Source of the DNA: Tragulus kanchil
Taxonomy: Eukaryota; Chordata; Mammalia; Artiodactyla; Tragulidae
Assembly: GCA_022376925.1 (NCBI GenBank)
Contig: JAIOJX010000031.1
Span: 140,448,854-140,512,853, forward strand
Length of the DNA stretch: 64,000 nt
Reading direction: 5' to 3'
Every line of letters starts with the position of its first letter. Position 1 is the stretch's first letter. Shown here in pieces: positions 12,501 through 24,500 of the stretch. The notes below the pieces were generated by a model. The model was given only the letters and a program-made list of their open reading frames with translations, was not told the DNA's origin and did not search any database. Both the position numbers and the translations under genes were made by a program.

Positions 12501-15500
12501 GAGCGTCAGCAGCAGCGAGGCCCTGGTGCCCCACGGGCGGAGGCCCAACAAAGTAGGACCCTACTCCCGGGAAGGGGTTGGGGAGCACGCGCCGAGGGTG
12601 TCCCCCGTCCGTGCTCACTTTCTCCGTCTGTACAATGGCTTTGGGCTCTGCCCTGCCTCGCTCCCTCCGGGGCCCCTGGGGCAGCGAGGCCTTTGGAGAA
12701 TGTGCCTGGGTGGCCGGGGATGTCCCTGGCCTCGTGGTTCCCCAGACCAAGCGGAGCTTCACTCCCGGGTACTGGAGACCGGAGACCCTCTTATGAGATG
12801 CACCCCAGGCCCCTGTCCTGGAGAATAACCCTCGTCCCCCATTCCCTTCCAGGCCATTCCCCTGAGGCGACATCGGACCCCTGACAGGTTTGTGCCCTGT
12901 CCCCTGCTTCCCTGGCCGGGTCCTGCCCCCGTCACCTCCTCCAGGCAGGCGGCCCTGACCAGCCTCTGTCCCAGCAGGCACCTCCACAAGGCCCAGCCTT
13001 GACAAGGGGTTTCTCCCTGGTTCGGGTCAGAGTGTTTGTAGGAACCAGACCTTCACAATGATTGAGTGTGCGTGCTGTATATTCGCCCTGCGGTGGGGTC
13101 ACTGGGGTTGGTGTGAGGGAAGGGGTTTCTCCCTGCGCGTCAGGTAGTGTTTGTAGGGGTCCTCGACCGAGGCCAGTGGGCTTCCGTGGGCTAGAGGGCC
13201 TTTGGGCTGGGGACCTTAGCCCACTTCTTGCCCTGGGAAGCTGGAGAAGGGTCTGAGCGGCTGTGCACAATTGTGGTTGGGATGGGGTCAGGGCCCTGAG
13301 CGGGGGCCTCCCCAGAGCCCAGCCGGGGAGTGCTCTGGGCTCCCACCCGTCCCCATGGGGAGTGCAGACCCAGCGGGCTTTCTTTTTTTTTTCGTCATTT
13401 TCCCTTTTCTCCAGATGGGCCCGCGCTATGGGCAGCCTCACTTCTCAGGGAGCAGAGGGGGGGTGGCAGCCGAGAGGGGGGGGATGGGACCGGCTGTGTC
13501 TGTGTCTGCCCCCAGAGCCAGCAGCCGCCCCCGCCCAGCCAGCACAACCCCAAGAACAAGGGGGACGCCACCCTGAAGATGCGGGCGTCCGTGCGCATGA
13601 CCCGCTACCTGGAGTCCTGGGGGGCGGCCCGGCCCTTCGCGCACCTCAACCAACGCGAGAGCGTCAGCAGCAGCGAGGCCCTGGTGCCCCACGGGCGGAG
13701 GCCCAACAAAGTAGGACCCTACTCCCGGGAAGGGGTTGGGGAGCACGCGCCGAGGGTGTCCCCCGTCCGTGCTCACTTTCTCCGTCTGTACAATGGCTTT
13801 GGGCTCTGCCCTGCCTCGCTCCCTCCGGGGCCCCTGGGGCAGCGAGGCCTTTGGAGAATGTGCCTGGGTGGCCGGGGATGTCCCTGGCCTCGTGGTTCCC
13901 CAGACCAAGCGGAGCTTCACTCCCGGGTACTGGAGACCGGAGACCCTCTTATGAGATGCACCCCAGGCCCCTGTCCTGGAGAATAACCCTCGTCCCCCAT
14001 TCCCTTCCAGGCCATTCCCCTGAGGCGACATCGGACCCCTGACAGGTTTGTGCCCTGTCCCCTGCTTCCCTGGCCGGGTCCTGCCCCCGTCACCTCCTCC
14101 AGGCAGGCGGCCCTGACCAGCCTCTGTCCCAGCAGGCACCTCCACAAGGCCCAGCCTTGACAAGGGGTTTCTCCCTGGTTCGGGTCAGAGTGTTTGTAGG
14201 AACCAGACCTTCACAATGATTGAGTGTGCGTGCTGTATATTCGCCCTGCGGTGGGGTCACTGGGGTTGGTGTGAGGGAACCCTGGGGTTTAGTGGAAGGG
14301 ACCGTGGGCCCAGGGCCTGGGGGTCTGCCCTCTGCTTCTTGCTGGGCCGCTGCTTGGCTGACTGGGTGATGCTGTGTGATGCTGGGTCTTCACTTGCCCT
14401 CTCTGGGCCTCAGTGGGTCTAGTCAGACCCACCTTCGTCCTGCATGAGGTTCAGGGACCTCCAGGGGCACCCCATATGTCATCTCGTCCACACCCCTGCC
14501 TCTGGGCCAGTGGAGGTAGGGCCTTGGGCTGATGCCGCTGGGCGTGTCTGCTTCCAGAAGCACGTCCCCCAAGGGGCGGTCGGAGGACGACTCGTATGAT
14601 GACGAGATGCTGTCGGCCATCGACGGGCTCAGCTCCACCAGGTGAGGCGCTCAGACCTGCTCCGCTGCTCCCCTCAAGCAGGGACTTTTTGTCTCATGCC
14701 CAGTGGTGTGGCCATGGTTCTACCATCCGAAGGGGGCCCCATACCCATCCCCATTCCTCTCCCTCTGAGAGCGGGCCCCGTACCCACCCCTTCCTCTGAT
14801 GGCCCCCAGCGCCCACCCCGACTCCTCCAGGCCCCACCTTTCCCTGCGGTGTCTCTGCCCCACAGACCCTGCTGCTCCAAGTCTGATGACTTCTCCACCT
14901 GTGGGTCCATCTTCCTGGAGAAGGGCTTCGAGCGGGAGGTGAGGACCTCCGAGCGGCCCCAAGAAGGGGGCGGGGCTCCCAGGCGTGGAGGGCGGGGCTC
15001 CCAGGCGTGGGGGCGGGGCTTCCAGGCGTGGGGGCGGGGCCCGGGCCTGGAACACCCCCGAAGGCCTGCTTGGGGCGGGCCTCGCTCCACGGCCACTGGG
15101 GAGGGCCGGGAGTCCACCCAGCCTGCAGGGTTCTCTTGTTACTGGCCTCGCGGCTCTGCCTGCCAGGCCCCGGGAGTGGTTCTCCCGCTGGGGTTTGGGA
15201 GGCTTTGCCACCTCCACGCGAGACCTCAGCTAATAGCGGCTGGCAGTGTTGGCCTCTTGAAGAGAGAGCCCTAGTGTTAGTTCTGGGGCCCAGCTGTTCC
15301 CCACCTGGCTGCTGTGACGCCATGCTGCTGCTGGTTGGGACCATTCTTTTTTTTTTTTAAATTGTATGTGGCTTAGTTGCAGCATGGGGGATCTTCACTT
15401 TTTTGTTGGGGCTCGAGGGACCTTTAGTTGTGGCATGTGGAACCTAGGTCTCTGAGCAGGGATCAAACCCAGGCCTCTGCATTGGGAAAACAGGGTCTGA

Positions 15501-18500
15501 GCTGCTGGGCCACCAGGGAAGTCCCTATTCCCTTGTTTATTGAGGGCCTACAGGTTCTGGCAGGGTCCAAGGCCCGCCTGTGGTCATTCCACCCTCACCT
15601 GCTGGCCAAGGTGGGCGGTAGTCCCCATTTCACAGACTCTGAGGTTTGGGGGGGTCTTGGGCTCGGGTGTGGCCTGAGAGGGTAGCCCAGCCCATGGTGC
15701 TGTGGTGTTGGGAGCTCGCTGCCGCTTCAGCCTCCAGGACTGGGCGGCTCCCTGAGTTGGGGTCTCCCTGCATGGGGAGCTTGGGGCCTGAAGGCAGGTG
15801 TGGTCACCAGCAGAGCCATCTGGCTGGCTTCTCCTGGTGTAAAACCCAGAGAGGTTGTCAGGCTCCCTAGCCTCAGAGCCCTGTGGGTGGAGATCTGCCT
15901 CGGGTGGAGGGGCGGGCAGCACAGGGTCCGCCACCAGACAGCGTGGGGCTCCGGCCTGGTTGTGCTGCTCAGTTTGAGGTGGGAGCAGACCCTCGGCCAA
16001 CCCCGTGTCTGCAACCCCAGAGCTCGCCTTCAGTGCTTGTCCATAGACTTACAGGTTTTTCAGGGATCTTGGAAATAAAGTCAGAGACCTGAGCAGAGTC
16101 CGGGAGAGGAAGGGATCGCCTCTGAATATAAAAGAGAATCCTGAGAGTATAAACAAATGAAGGGCTTCCCTGGTAGCTCAGTGGTAAAGAGTTCGCCTGC
16201 CAGTGCAGGAGACACAAGTTTGATCCCTGATCTGGGAAGATCCCACAGGCTGCGGAGCAGCTAAACTCGTGACACCAACTATGGAGCCTGTGCTCTAGAG
16301 CCTCAGAGCCCCAACTGTTGAGCCCATGTGCCGCAACTACTGAAGCCCATGTGCCCCAGAGCTCGAGTTCCAAACAAGAGAAGTCACCACAACAAGAAGC
16401 CTGCTCACCTCAACTAGAGAGCAGCCCTCACTCCCTGCAACTAGAGAAGAGCCTGTGGCAGCAGTGAAACCCAGAATAGCCAAAAAAGAAAAAAAAAGAA
16501 AGAAAATTGTTTTTCATGATGATGTAATAGGATCGTCTGGAAGTCCAGGAGGGGTGGAAGGGTGTTTTTTAGAAAATGACATAGTTGAGCCTGAATGGCG
16601 CTGGAAAGTGGTCATAGAAGGTGGCCCTGCAGGTGCGGCCTCAGCTGCCCGACCGCCCCTCAGCATCTCTGTCGCCCCCAGTACCGCCTGGCGCCCATCC
16701 CCCGGGTCCGCTACTACTTCGCTTGTGCCGGCCTCGTCTTCATCTGCCTCCAGGACTGGGCGGCTCCCTGAGTTGGGGTCTCCCTGCATGGGGAGCTTGG
16801 GGCCTGAAGGCAGGTGTGGTCACCAGCAGAGCCATCTGGCTGGCTTCTCCTGGTGTAAAACCCAGAGAGGTTGTCAGGCTCCCTAGCCTCAGAGCCCTGT
16901 GGGTGGAGATCTGCCTCGGGTGGAGGGGCGGGCAGCACAGGGTCCGCCACCAGACAGCGTGGGGCTCCGGCCTGGTTGTGCTGCTCAGTTTGAGGTGGGA
17001 GCAGACCCTCGGCCAACCCCGTGTCTGCAACCCCAGAGCTCGCCTTCAGTGCTTGTCCATAGACTTACAGGTTTTTCAGGGATCTTGGAAATAAAGTCAG
17101 AGACCTGAGCAGAGTCCGGGAGAGGAAGGGATCGCCTCTGAATATAAAAGAGAATCCTGAGAGTATAAACAAATGAAGGGCTTCCCTGGTAGCTCAGTGG
17201 TAAAGAGTTCGCCTGCCAGTGCAGGAGACACAAGTTTGATCCCTGATCTGGGAAGATCCCACAGGCTGCGGAGCAGCTAAACTCGTGAGCCGCAACTATG
17301 GAGCCTGTGCTCTAGAGCCTCAGAGCCCCAACTGTTGAGCCCATGTGCCGCAACTACTGAAGCCCATGTGCCCCAGAGCTCGAGTTCCAAACAAGAGAAG
17401 TCACCACAACAAGAAGCCTGCTCACCTCAACTAGAGAGCAGCCCTCACTCCCTGCAACTAGAGAAGAGCCTGTGGCAGCAGTGAAACCCAGAATAGCCAA
17501 AAAAGAAAAAAAAAGAAAGAAAATTGTTTTTCATGATGATGTAATAGGATCGTCTGGAAGTCCAGGAGGGGTGGAAGGGTGTTTTTTAGAAAATGACATA
17601 GTTGAGCCTGAATGGCGCTGGAAAGTGGTCATAGAAGGTGGCCCTGCAGGTGCGGCCTCAGCTGCCCGACCGCCCCTCAGCATCTCTGTCGCCCCCAGTA
17701 CCGCCTGGCGCCCATCCCCCGGGTCCGCTACTACTTCGCTTGTGCCGGCCTCGTCTTCATCTGCATCCTGCTGGTCCACGCCCTGCTGATGCCCAGGTCA
17801 GTTGGGGGTTGGGCCGGACGGTCAGGCTAGGAGGGCTGGTGAGCTCGCAGATACCCCCAGAGACCCTGCGGGAAGGGGCTGGCTGTCAGTGACTCTAGTC
17901 ACTAGGGCCTCAGAGCTGCAGAAACTGCGCCGGGTGCCGTGTCCCCACCCCTGGAGCTGCCAACGTGCAGGGTTTCATTTTGCCTGAAGGTGCGTGCTCT
18001 CTCAGGCCACCGGCCTCCCGCCCCCGGGGGCTGCTCACCTTCAGAGTCACCTGTTGTCGGTGTGGCCTGGCTGGCATTTCCGTGGTCCTGGGTGTGTGGA
18101 GTCGTAGAAAGGCCGATTCCTAAAGCTGTGTCCACCACCACCTCCCTCTTAGGTGCGGGAAATTGAGGCTCGGTGGGAGGGTCTGTGGGAAATTAGGGGT
18201 GGGGGCAGGGGTGGGGACTGAGGTTACGGGGAGAGAGTAAGGTCCCTCCTTGGTGGCTTCTGGAGGGGTGATGAGGCCTAAGGATCCACTAGGACGGTGG
18301 CTCAGGAGGTGCTGAAGAAAGATGAAATAGGAAACACGTTTACATGCAGTTCCCTGGTGGCTCAGATGGTAAAGAATCTGCCTGCCAGGGGGGAGACCGG
18401 GGTCCGATCCCCGGTGGGAAGATCCCCTGGAGGAGGGCCGACCACCCAGTCCAGTGTTCTTGCCTGGAGTCCCACGGCCTGTGGGGCCACCAAGAGCCGG

Positions 18501-21500
18501 ACATGCTTGAGCGACTCCACTTTCACTTTACACGTGGTGGCCTGCTGTCGGGAGCACCGAAGCTGGGCAACCGCTGACTTCCTGTGTCCTGCCGGACATG
18601 CTTGGCGCCCTTCTAGTTGGCAGCAGAAAAAAAAGAAAGAAAATTGTTTTTCATGATGATGTAATAGGATCGTCTGGAAGTCCAGGAGGGGTGGAAGGGT
18701 GTTTTTTAGAAAATGACATAGTTGAGCCTGAATGGCGCTGGAAAGTGGTCATAGAAGGTGGCCCTGCAGGTGCGGCCTCAGCTGCCCGACCGCCCCTCAG
18801 CATCTCTGTCGCCCCCAGTACCGCCTGGCGCCCATCCCCCGGGTCCGCTACTACTTCGCTTGTGCCGGCCTCGTCTTCATCTGCATCCTGCTGGTCCACG
18901 CCCTGCTGATGCCCAGGTCAGTTGGGGGTTGGGCCGGACGGTCAGGCTAGGAGGGCTGGTGAGCTCGCAGATACCCCCAGAGACCCTGCGGGAAGGGGCT
19001 GGCTGTCAGTGACTCTAGTCACTAGGGCCTCAGAGCTGCAGAAACTGCGCCGGGTGCCGTGTCCCCACCCCTGGAGCTGCCAACGTGCAGGGTTTCATTT
19101 TGCCTGAAGGTGCGTGCTCTCTCAGGCCACCGGCCTCCCGCCCCCGGGGGCTGCTCACCTTCAGAGTCACCTGTTGTCGGTGTGGCCTGGCTGGCATTTC
19201 CGTGGTCCTGGGTGTGTGGAGTCGTAGAAAGGCCGATTCCTAAAGCTGTGTCCACCACCACCTCCCTCTTAGGTGCGGGAAATTGAGGCTCGGTGGGAGG
19301 GTCTGTGGGAAATTAGGGGTGGGGGCAGGGGTGGGGACTGAGGTTACGGGGAGAGAGTAAGGTCCCTCCTTGGTGGCTTCTGGAGGGGTGATGAGGCCTA
19401 AGGATCCACTAGGACGGTGGCTCAGGAGGTGCTGAAGAAAGATGAAATAGGAAACACGTTTACATGCAGTTCCCTGGTGGCTCAGATGGTAAAGAATCTG
19501 CCTGCCAGGGGGGAGACCGGGGTCCGATCCCCGGTGGGAAGATCCCCTGGAGGAGGGCCGACCACCCAGTCCAGTGTTCTTGCCTGGAGAGTCCCACGGC
19601 CCCTCTGTGGGGCCACCAAGAGCCGGACATGCTTGAGCGACTCCACTTTCACTTTACACGTGGTGGCCTGCTGTCGGGAGCACCGAAGCTGGGCAACCGC
19701 TGACTTCCTGTGTCCTCGGCCTGAGAGGAGGGCACGTTGCTGGTCTTGGTTTTTTTTTTTTTTTCCTAATTATTTATTTTATGTTTGTTGCGCTTGCTGT
19801 GGGTCTTTGCTGCGCATGGGCTTTCTCTAGTTGGGGCAAGCATTGTGGTGTGCAGGTGTCTCATTGGGATGGCTTTTTTTCTTTTTTTTTAATTACACTT
19901 TTTTTTTTCTTTCTTTTTTTGGTGGGGGGAGCGGGTTGGGGAGGGAGGGGGCGGACGGGCTACTTCTATTGGTCTTTTTTTTAAAAAACAACTTTTATTT
20001 TGCTTTTAACTTTTACAGAGTTTTGTTGTTTACAGATACGTATGTTCTCAGATTAGTCATATGTATATCCCCCCATCCCACCCCTCCAGTCTGTTGGGCT
20101 TTCGTTTATCTATTTTCATCTATCTTTATTCCTTGGCCTGTGTGGGCCTCCCATCGCAGTGGCGTCTCTCGCGGCAGAGCACCGGCTCTGGGCGCACGCG
20201 CTCCAGACCTCTGGCTCGGTGGACACATCGGTCCAGCTGCTCTGCAGCATGTGGAATCTTCCCAGGCCAGGGGTCGAACTGGCGTCCCTTGCTTGCACTG
20301 CAAGTCGGCGTCTTTACCCACTGGACCACCGGGAAAGCCCCTGTGATGGCTTTTTTTTTTTTTTTTTAAATATTTATTTATTTATTTATTTATTTGGTGG
20401 GGGTGGGGTGGGGAGGGAGGGGAGCAGGCAGGCCACTTCTATTGGTTTTTCATTTGTCCATTTTCATCCGTCTTTGTTCTTCGGCTTCTGTGGGCCTCCC
20501 ATCATGGTGGCGTCTGTTGTCGCAGAGCGCCGGCTCTGGGCGCATGCGCTCCAGAGCTCCGGCTCGGTAATTGGACACATCGGTCCAGCCGCTCCGCGAC
20601 ACGTGGGATCTTCCCAGGCCAGGGCTCGAACTGGCGCCCCTTGCACTGCAAGGCGGTGTCCTTACCCACTGGACCACCAGGGGAAGCCCCTGTGATGGCT
20701 TTTTAATACAGGGTTTTTTATTTTTTTGCCTCTAAGTCATCGTTTATTTTTCATCCATCTTTATTCCCAGGCCTGTGTAGGCTTTCCATCACAGTGGCCT
20801 CTCATTGCAGAGCACCGACTCTGGGCGCATGCGTTCTAAAAGCGCTGGTTCATAATAGACCACACAGGCCCAGCTGCTTCCCGGGCCAGAGATTGAACCA
20901 GCGCCCTTGCACTGCAAGGCGGACTCTATCCACTGGGCCACGAGGGAAGCCCAACGATGGCTTTTCTTGTTGCGGAGCCTGGCCTCTAGGCACGCGGGTT
21001 TCAGTAGTTGTGGTGCACCAGGCTTAGTGGCTCCATGGCACGTGGGTTCTTCCCAGACCAGAGATTGAACCTGTGTGCCCCGCATGGACAGGCAGATGCT
21101 CATCCACGGTGCCTCCAGGGAAGTCCTTGCTCTTGGTCTTGTGTGTTGTTTGTGGGGCAGGTGGACCGCGGTATGCAGAGCCGCTCTTCGGCTGAGTGTA
21201 GGGCAGCTGCTTGGTGAACTGAGGTGCTGGGGTGGGGAGCGTGCCTGTGGCATGGCCCGGGGCAGAGGGTAACGTCAAACTTAGGCTTTTCCTTCCCCTC
21301 CAGGATGGCGGCCCTGGGTGTGTCCTTTGGGCTGGTGGCCTGCCTGCTCGCGCTGGTGCTGGCCTTGTGCTTCGCCGATGAGTTCATGGTGAGCTGGCCG
21401 GGCCCCACCAGCTGCCGGGGCTGTGGTGGGGTGAGTCCTGGCCCCGAGCCCCAGTTCTTTCCCTAGAAATGGCCTGGAGGACAGCGCTGAGTGCCCCATA

Positions 21501-24500
21501 GGCTCCTCCCAGGATTCTATTCCCTAGGGGCTAGTGGTCCCCAAGTGGAGGCTGTTCCCAGCCCCATGGGCGGGGATGTCCCTTCTGTCTGCACACCACA
21601 CGTGTCCCGAGCGCTGGGCCCAGTGGGCACCGCACCCCGACCCCACCTTGGAGCTCTCAGGAGCCTCACTCTGCTGGGCCCTTGGGCTGTGGGCCCCCGG
21701 CCAGGCACCCTCGGTTGCGGGTGACGGCAGCGTGATTCCCCAGAGGTACTGCCCGGCCCTGGGGGCGCTCCGAGCCATCGCCCAGAGTGTGGAGACGCAG
21801 CCCTTTCTGCGGGTGTTGCTGGCCGTCCTGACCATCGGCAGCCTGCTGGTCATCGCCATCGTCAACCTGGTAGGTTCTGGGTGTGGGGCTGGCCTGGCCC
21901 CCTTGGGCTATTCATGTGTCTGGAGAGGAGAGAGCCGATCTTTGACCCTGGGAACCTCCAGGCTCTAGAATCCCCGAATCCTGTTGCCTAAAAGCAGCAT
22001 CTGGTGTGGCTGTACCCCGTGGGCTGGTCCTGTGGGGTTCCTGTGGCAGCTCCTAGCTCCTCACCCCGTGTTGGTCACACAAGGACACGGGACCCCCAGA
22101 GTGCTCATGTGACCGAGCCTGCAGGGCCGCCGCAGTGTCCTTGATGTCTTTCTTCAGCCCCCCCACAACGTCCTGTCTCAGCCTCTCTGGGACCCAGCTG
22201 GGCGAGCCTGGGCAGGAGCTGGAGGGACACAGACCCCACTCGGCTGGGCTTGCCTGTTCCGTGCCGTGACGGCACTTGTCCTGGCGCCTGGAGAGCCGCT
22301 CTTCGGCTGAGTGTAGGGCAGCTGCTTGGTGAACTGAGGTGCTGGGGTGGGGAGCGTGCCTGTGGCATGGCCCGGGGCAGAGGGTAACGTCAAACTTAGG
22401 CTTTTCCTTCCCCTCCAGGATGGCGGCCCTGGGTGTGTCCTTTGGGCTGGTGGCCTGCCTGCTCGCGCTGGTGCTGGCCTTGTGCTTCGCCGATGAGTTC
22501 ATGGTGAGCTGGCCGGGCCCCACCAGCTGCCGGGGCTGTGGTGGGGTGAGTCCTGGCCCCGAGCCCCAGTTCTTTCCCCTAGAAATGGCCTGGAGGACAG
22601 CGCTGAGTGCCCCATAGGCTCCTCCCAGGATTCTATTCCCTAGGGGCTAGTGGTCCCCAAGTGGAGGCTGTTCCCAGCCCCATGGGCGGGGATGTCCCTT
22701 CTGTCTGCACACCACACGTGTCCCGAGCGCTGGGCCCAGTGGGCACCGCACCCCGACCCCACCTTGGAGCTCTCAGGAGCCTCACTCTGCTGGGCCCTTG
22801 GGCTGTGGGCCCCCGGCCAGGCACCCTCGGTTGCGGGTGACGGCAGCGTGATTCCCCAGAGGTACTGCCCGGCCCTGGGGGCGCTCCGAGCCATCGCCCA
22901 GAGTGTGGAGACGCAGCCCTTTCTGCGGGTGTTGCTGGCCGTCCTGACCATCGGCAGCCTGCTGGTCATCGCCATCGTCAACCTGGTAGGTTCTGGGTGT
23001 GGGGCTGGCCTGGCCCCCTTGGGCTATTCATGTGTCTGGAGAGGAGAGAGCCGATCTTTGACCCTGGGAACCTCCAGGCTCTAGAATCCCCGAATCCTGT
23101 TGCCTAAAAGCAGCATCTGGTGTGGCTGTACCCCGTGGGCTGGTCCTGTGGGGTTCCTGTGGCAGCTCCTAGCTCCTCACCCCGTGTTGGTCACACAAGG
23201 ACACGGGACCCCCAGAGTGCTCATGTGACCGAGCCTGCAGGGCCGCCGCAGTGTCCTTGATGTCTTTCTTCAGCCCCCCCACAACGTCCTGTCTCAGCCT
23301 CTCTGGGACCCAGCTGGGCGAGAGCCGCTCTGGGCAGGAGCTGGAGGGGACACAGACCCCACTTCTCGGGCTGGGCTTGCCTGTTCCGTGCCGTGACGGC
23401 ACTTGTCCTGGCCGTCCTGCCGGCCCCCATATCTGGAGTCAGCGCTGCCCCCGCCTCCGGGTCCCTTGCACTCCGGCCACCTCCCTCAGCGTCACCCGGG
23501 GAGAAGGGGGCTCTCTGAAAGCATTGCTCCCAGCTTCTCCCCTGGGGCGGGAACCAGAGACTGCCCCCCTCACCCCCCGCCGTGAGGCTGCAGCTGAGGT
23601 GGGACGCTGGGCACTGGGCTCCTGGGCAGGCTCAGCGCCGCAGCTTGCAGGAGACGCTCGCCATGCCCGTGGAGACCCGGGGCCTGCCCTCGCCCTGCCC
23701 GCAGACCCCGGCCCCCTCCTGCCCAGGACTACCCCTCACGGGGCCCTGTCTTTTCCGTAGCCACTAATGCCCGTTCCAGCCCAGGGGATGCCTGCTGGGA
23801 ACGAGACGGACCTGAGGGCCATGAAGACCTGGGAGGAGACCCCATGCAAGTTCCTCCCGGTGAGTGTGGCCCTGAGGGCCCCGTGCCCTCACTCAGACTC
23901 TCCCTGCACTCTCAGGGCAGGCTGAGTGCCAGAGCTGCGGGCTCTCCCAGGGGAGGCGAGAGGGGGCGGTGGGTGGGACTGAGGTGCCAGTCCCTGGATC
24001 CATGGCGAAAGGGTGGGAGTGCCTTGTGCCGGTGGTTGTCCCTGACCACGACTGTCACGGTCTCACTTTCCGGAGGGGGAGGCGGTGTGGGGAGGTTGGC
24101 TGATTAGAGGCAGAGGCAGCTGAGCCAGGACGAGGCCCATGTGGGCAGACACCAGGAGCCACGCCTGAGCACCCTCCAGGACAGGGCGAGGGCGGTGGGA
24201 CTTGAGCAGCACGGTGGGGCATTTGAGCGGGCGTCTAAAGGGCAGAAGAAAGGGGGCTAGGACGGCAGGGGGTTAGGAGGCCGGATAGCGAGAGAGCCGA
24301 GGCAGGTGGTGGGCACAGTAGATTTCGGGGGGCTGTGCCACAGTAAGGCGGTTGGCGAGATGAAGCCGGAGGTGGGTGACATCTACTGCCAGGTAGAGTG
24401 TGAGTGTCAGGGTGAGGGGCTGGGTCTTTATTCTGGGGGCACTAGGGAGCCACAGCTTGATCTGGAGCAGGAGCCTAGCAGGGGCAGAGAGGCAGGCCGG

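Larger units (their letters stand above)
11999..14278. repeat. Tandem duplication D4: 11999-13120 repeated at 13158-14278
   Basis: Offset 1,158 bp. Overlaps the second copy of D3, so the first 320 bp occur three times (from 10915, 11997 and 13158). Contains two C1b exons. Joint 13121-13157 is a degraded echo of the adjacent sequence. Confidence 0.93.
15732..17764. repeat. Tandem duplication D5: 15732-16747 repeated at 16748-17764
   Basis: Offset about 1,017 bp, with a clean joint in the middle of the membrane span 7 exon. Contains a CHR-type SINE. Confidence 0.93.
17500..19714. repeat. Tandem duplication D6: 17500-18594 repeated at 18627-19714
   Basis: Offset 1,120 bp. The unit begins in the A-rich tail of a SINE and ends after a Bov-tA. 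Contains the membrane span 7 exon. Confidence 0.93.
21182..23400. repeat. Tandem duplication D7: 21182-22272 repeated at 22291-23400
   Basis: Offset 1,115-1,116 bp, duplicating the span 8 and span 9 exons. Copy 2 carries an extra AGCCGCT near 23321 that echoes the joint sequence. Confidence 0.92.

Noticed and set aside
12105..14042. 259-codon frames overlapping the C1b exons
   Set aside because: They read the exon in the wrong frame; the true frame gives [13 protein letters not shown] between proper splice sites.
16163..16240. tRNA gene
   Set aside because: The tRNA-like A and B boxes belong to the heads of SINEs, followed by SINE bodies and A-tails; no complete cloverleaf was found.
20159..20695. 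Recurring peptide-like frames (for example WVRTPPCSA or VGLPLQWPL type) at many sites
   Set aside because: They are translations of CHR SINEs in either strand and recur wherever that SINE occurs.
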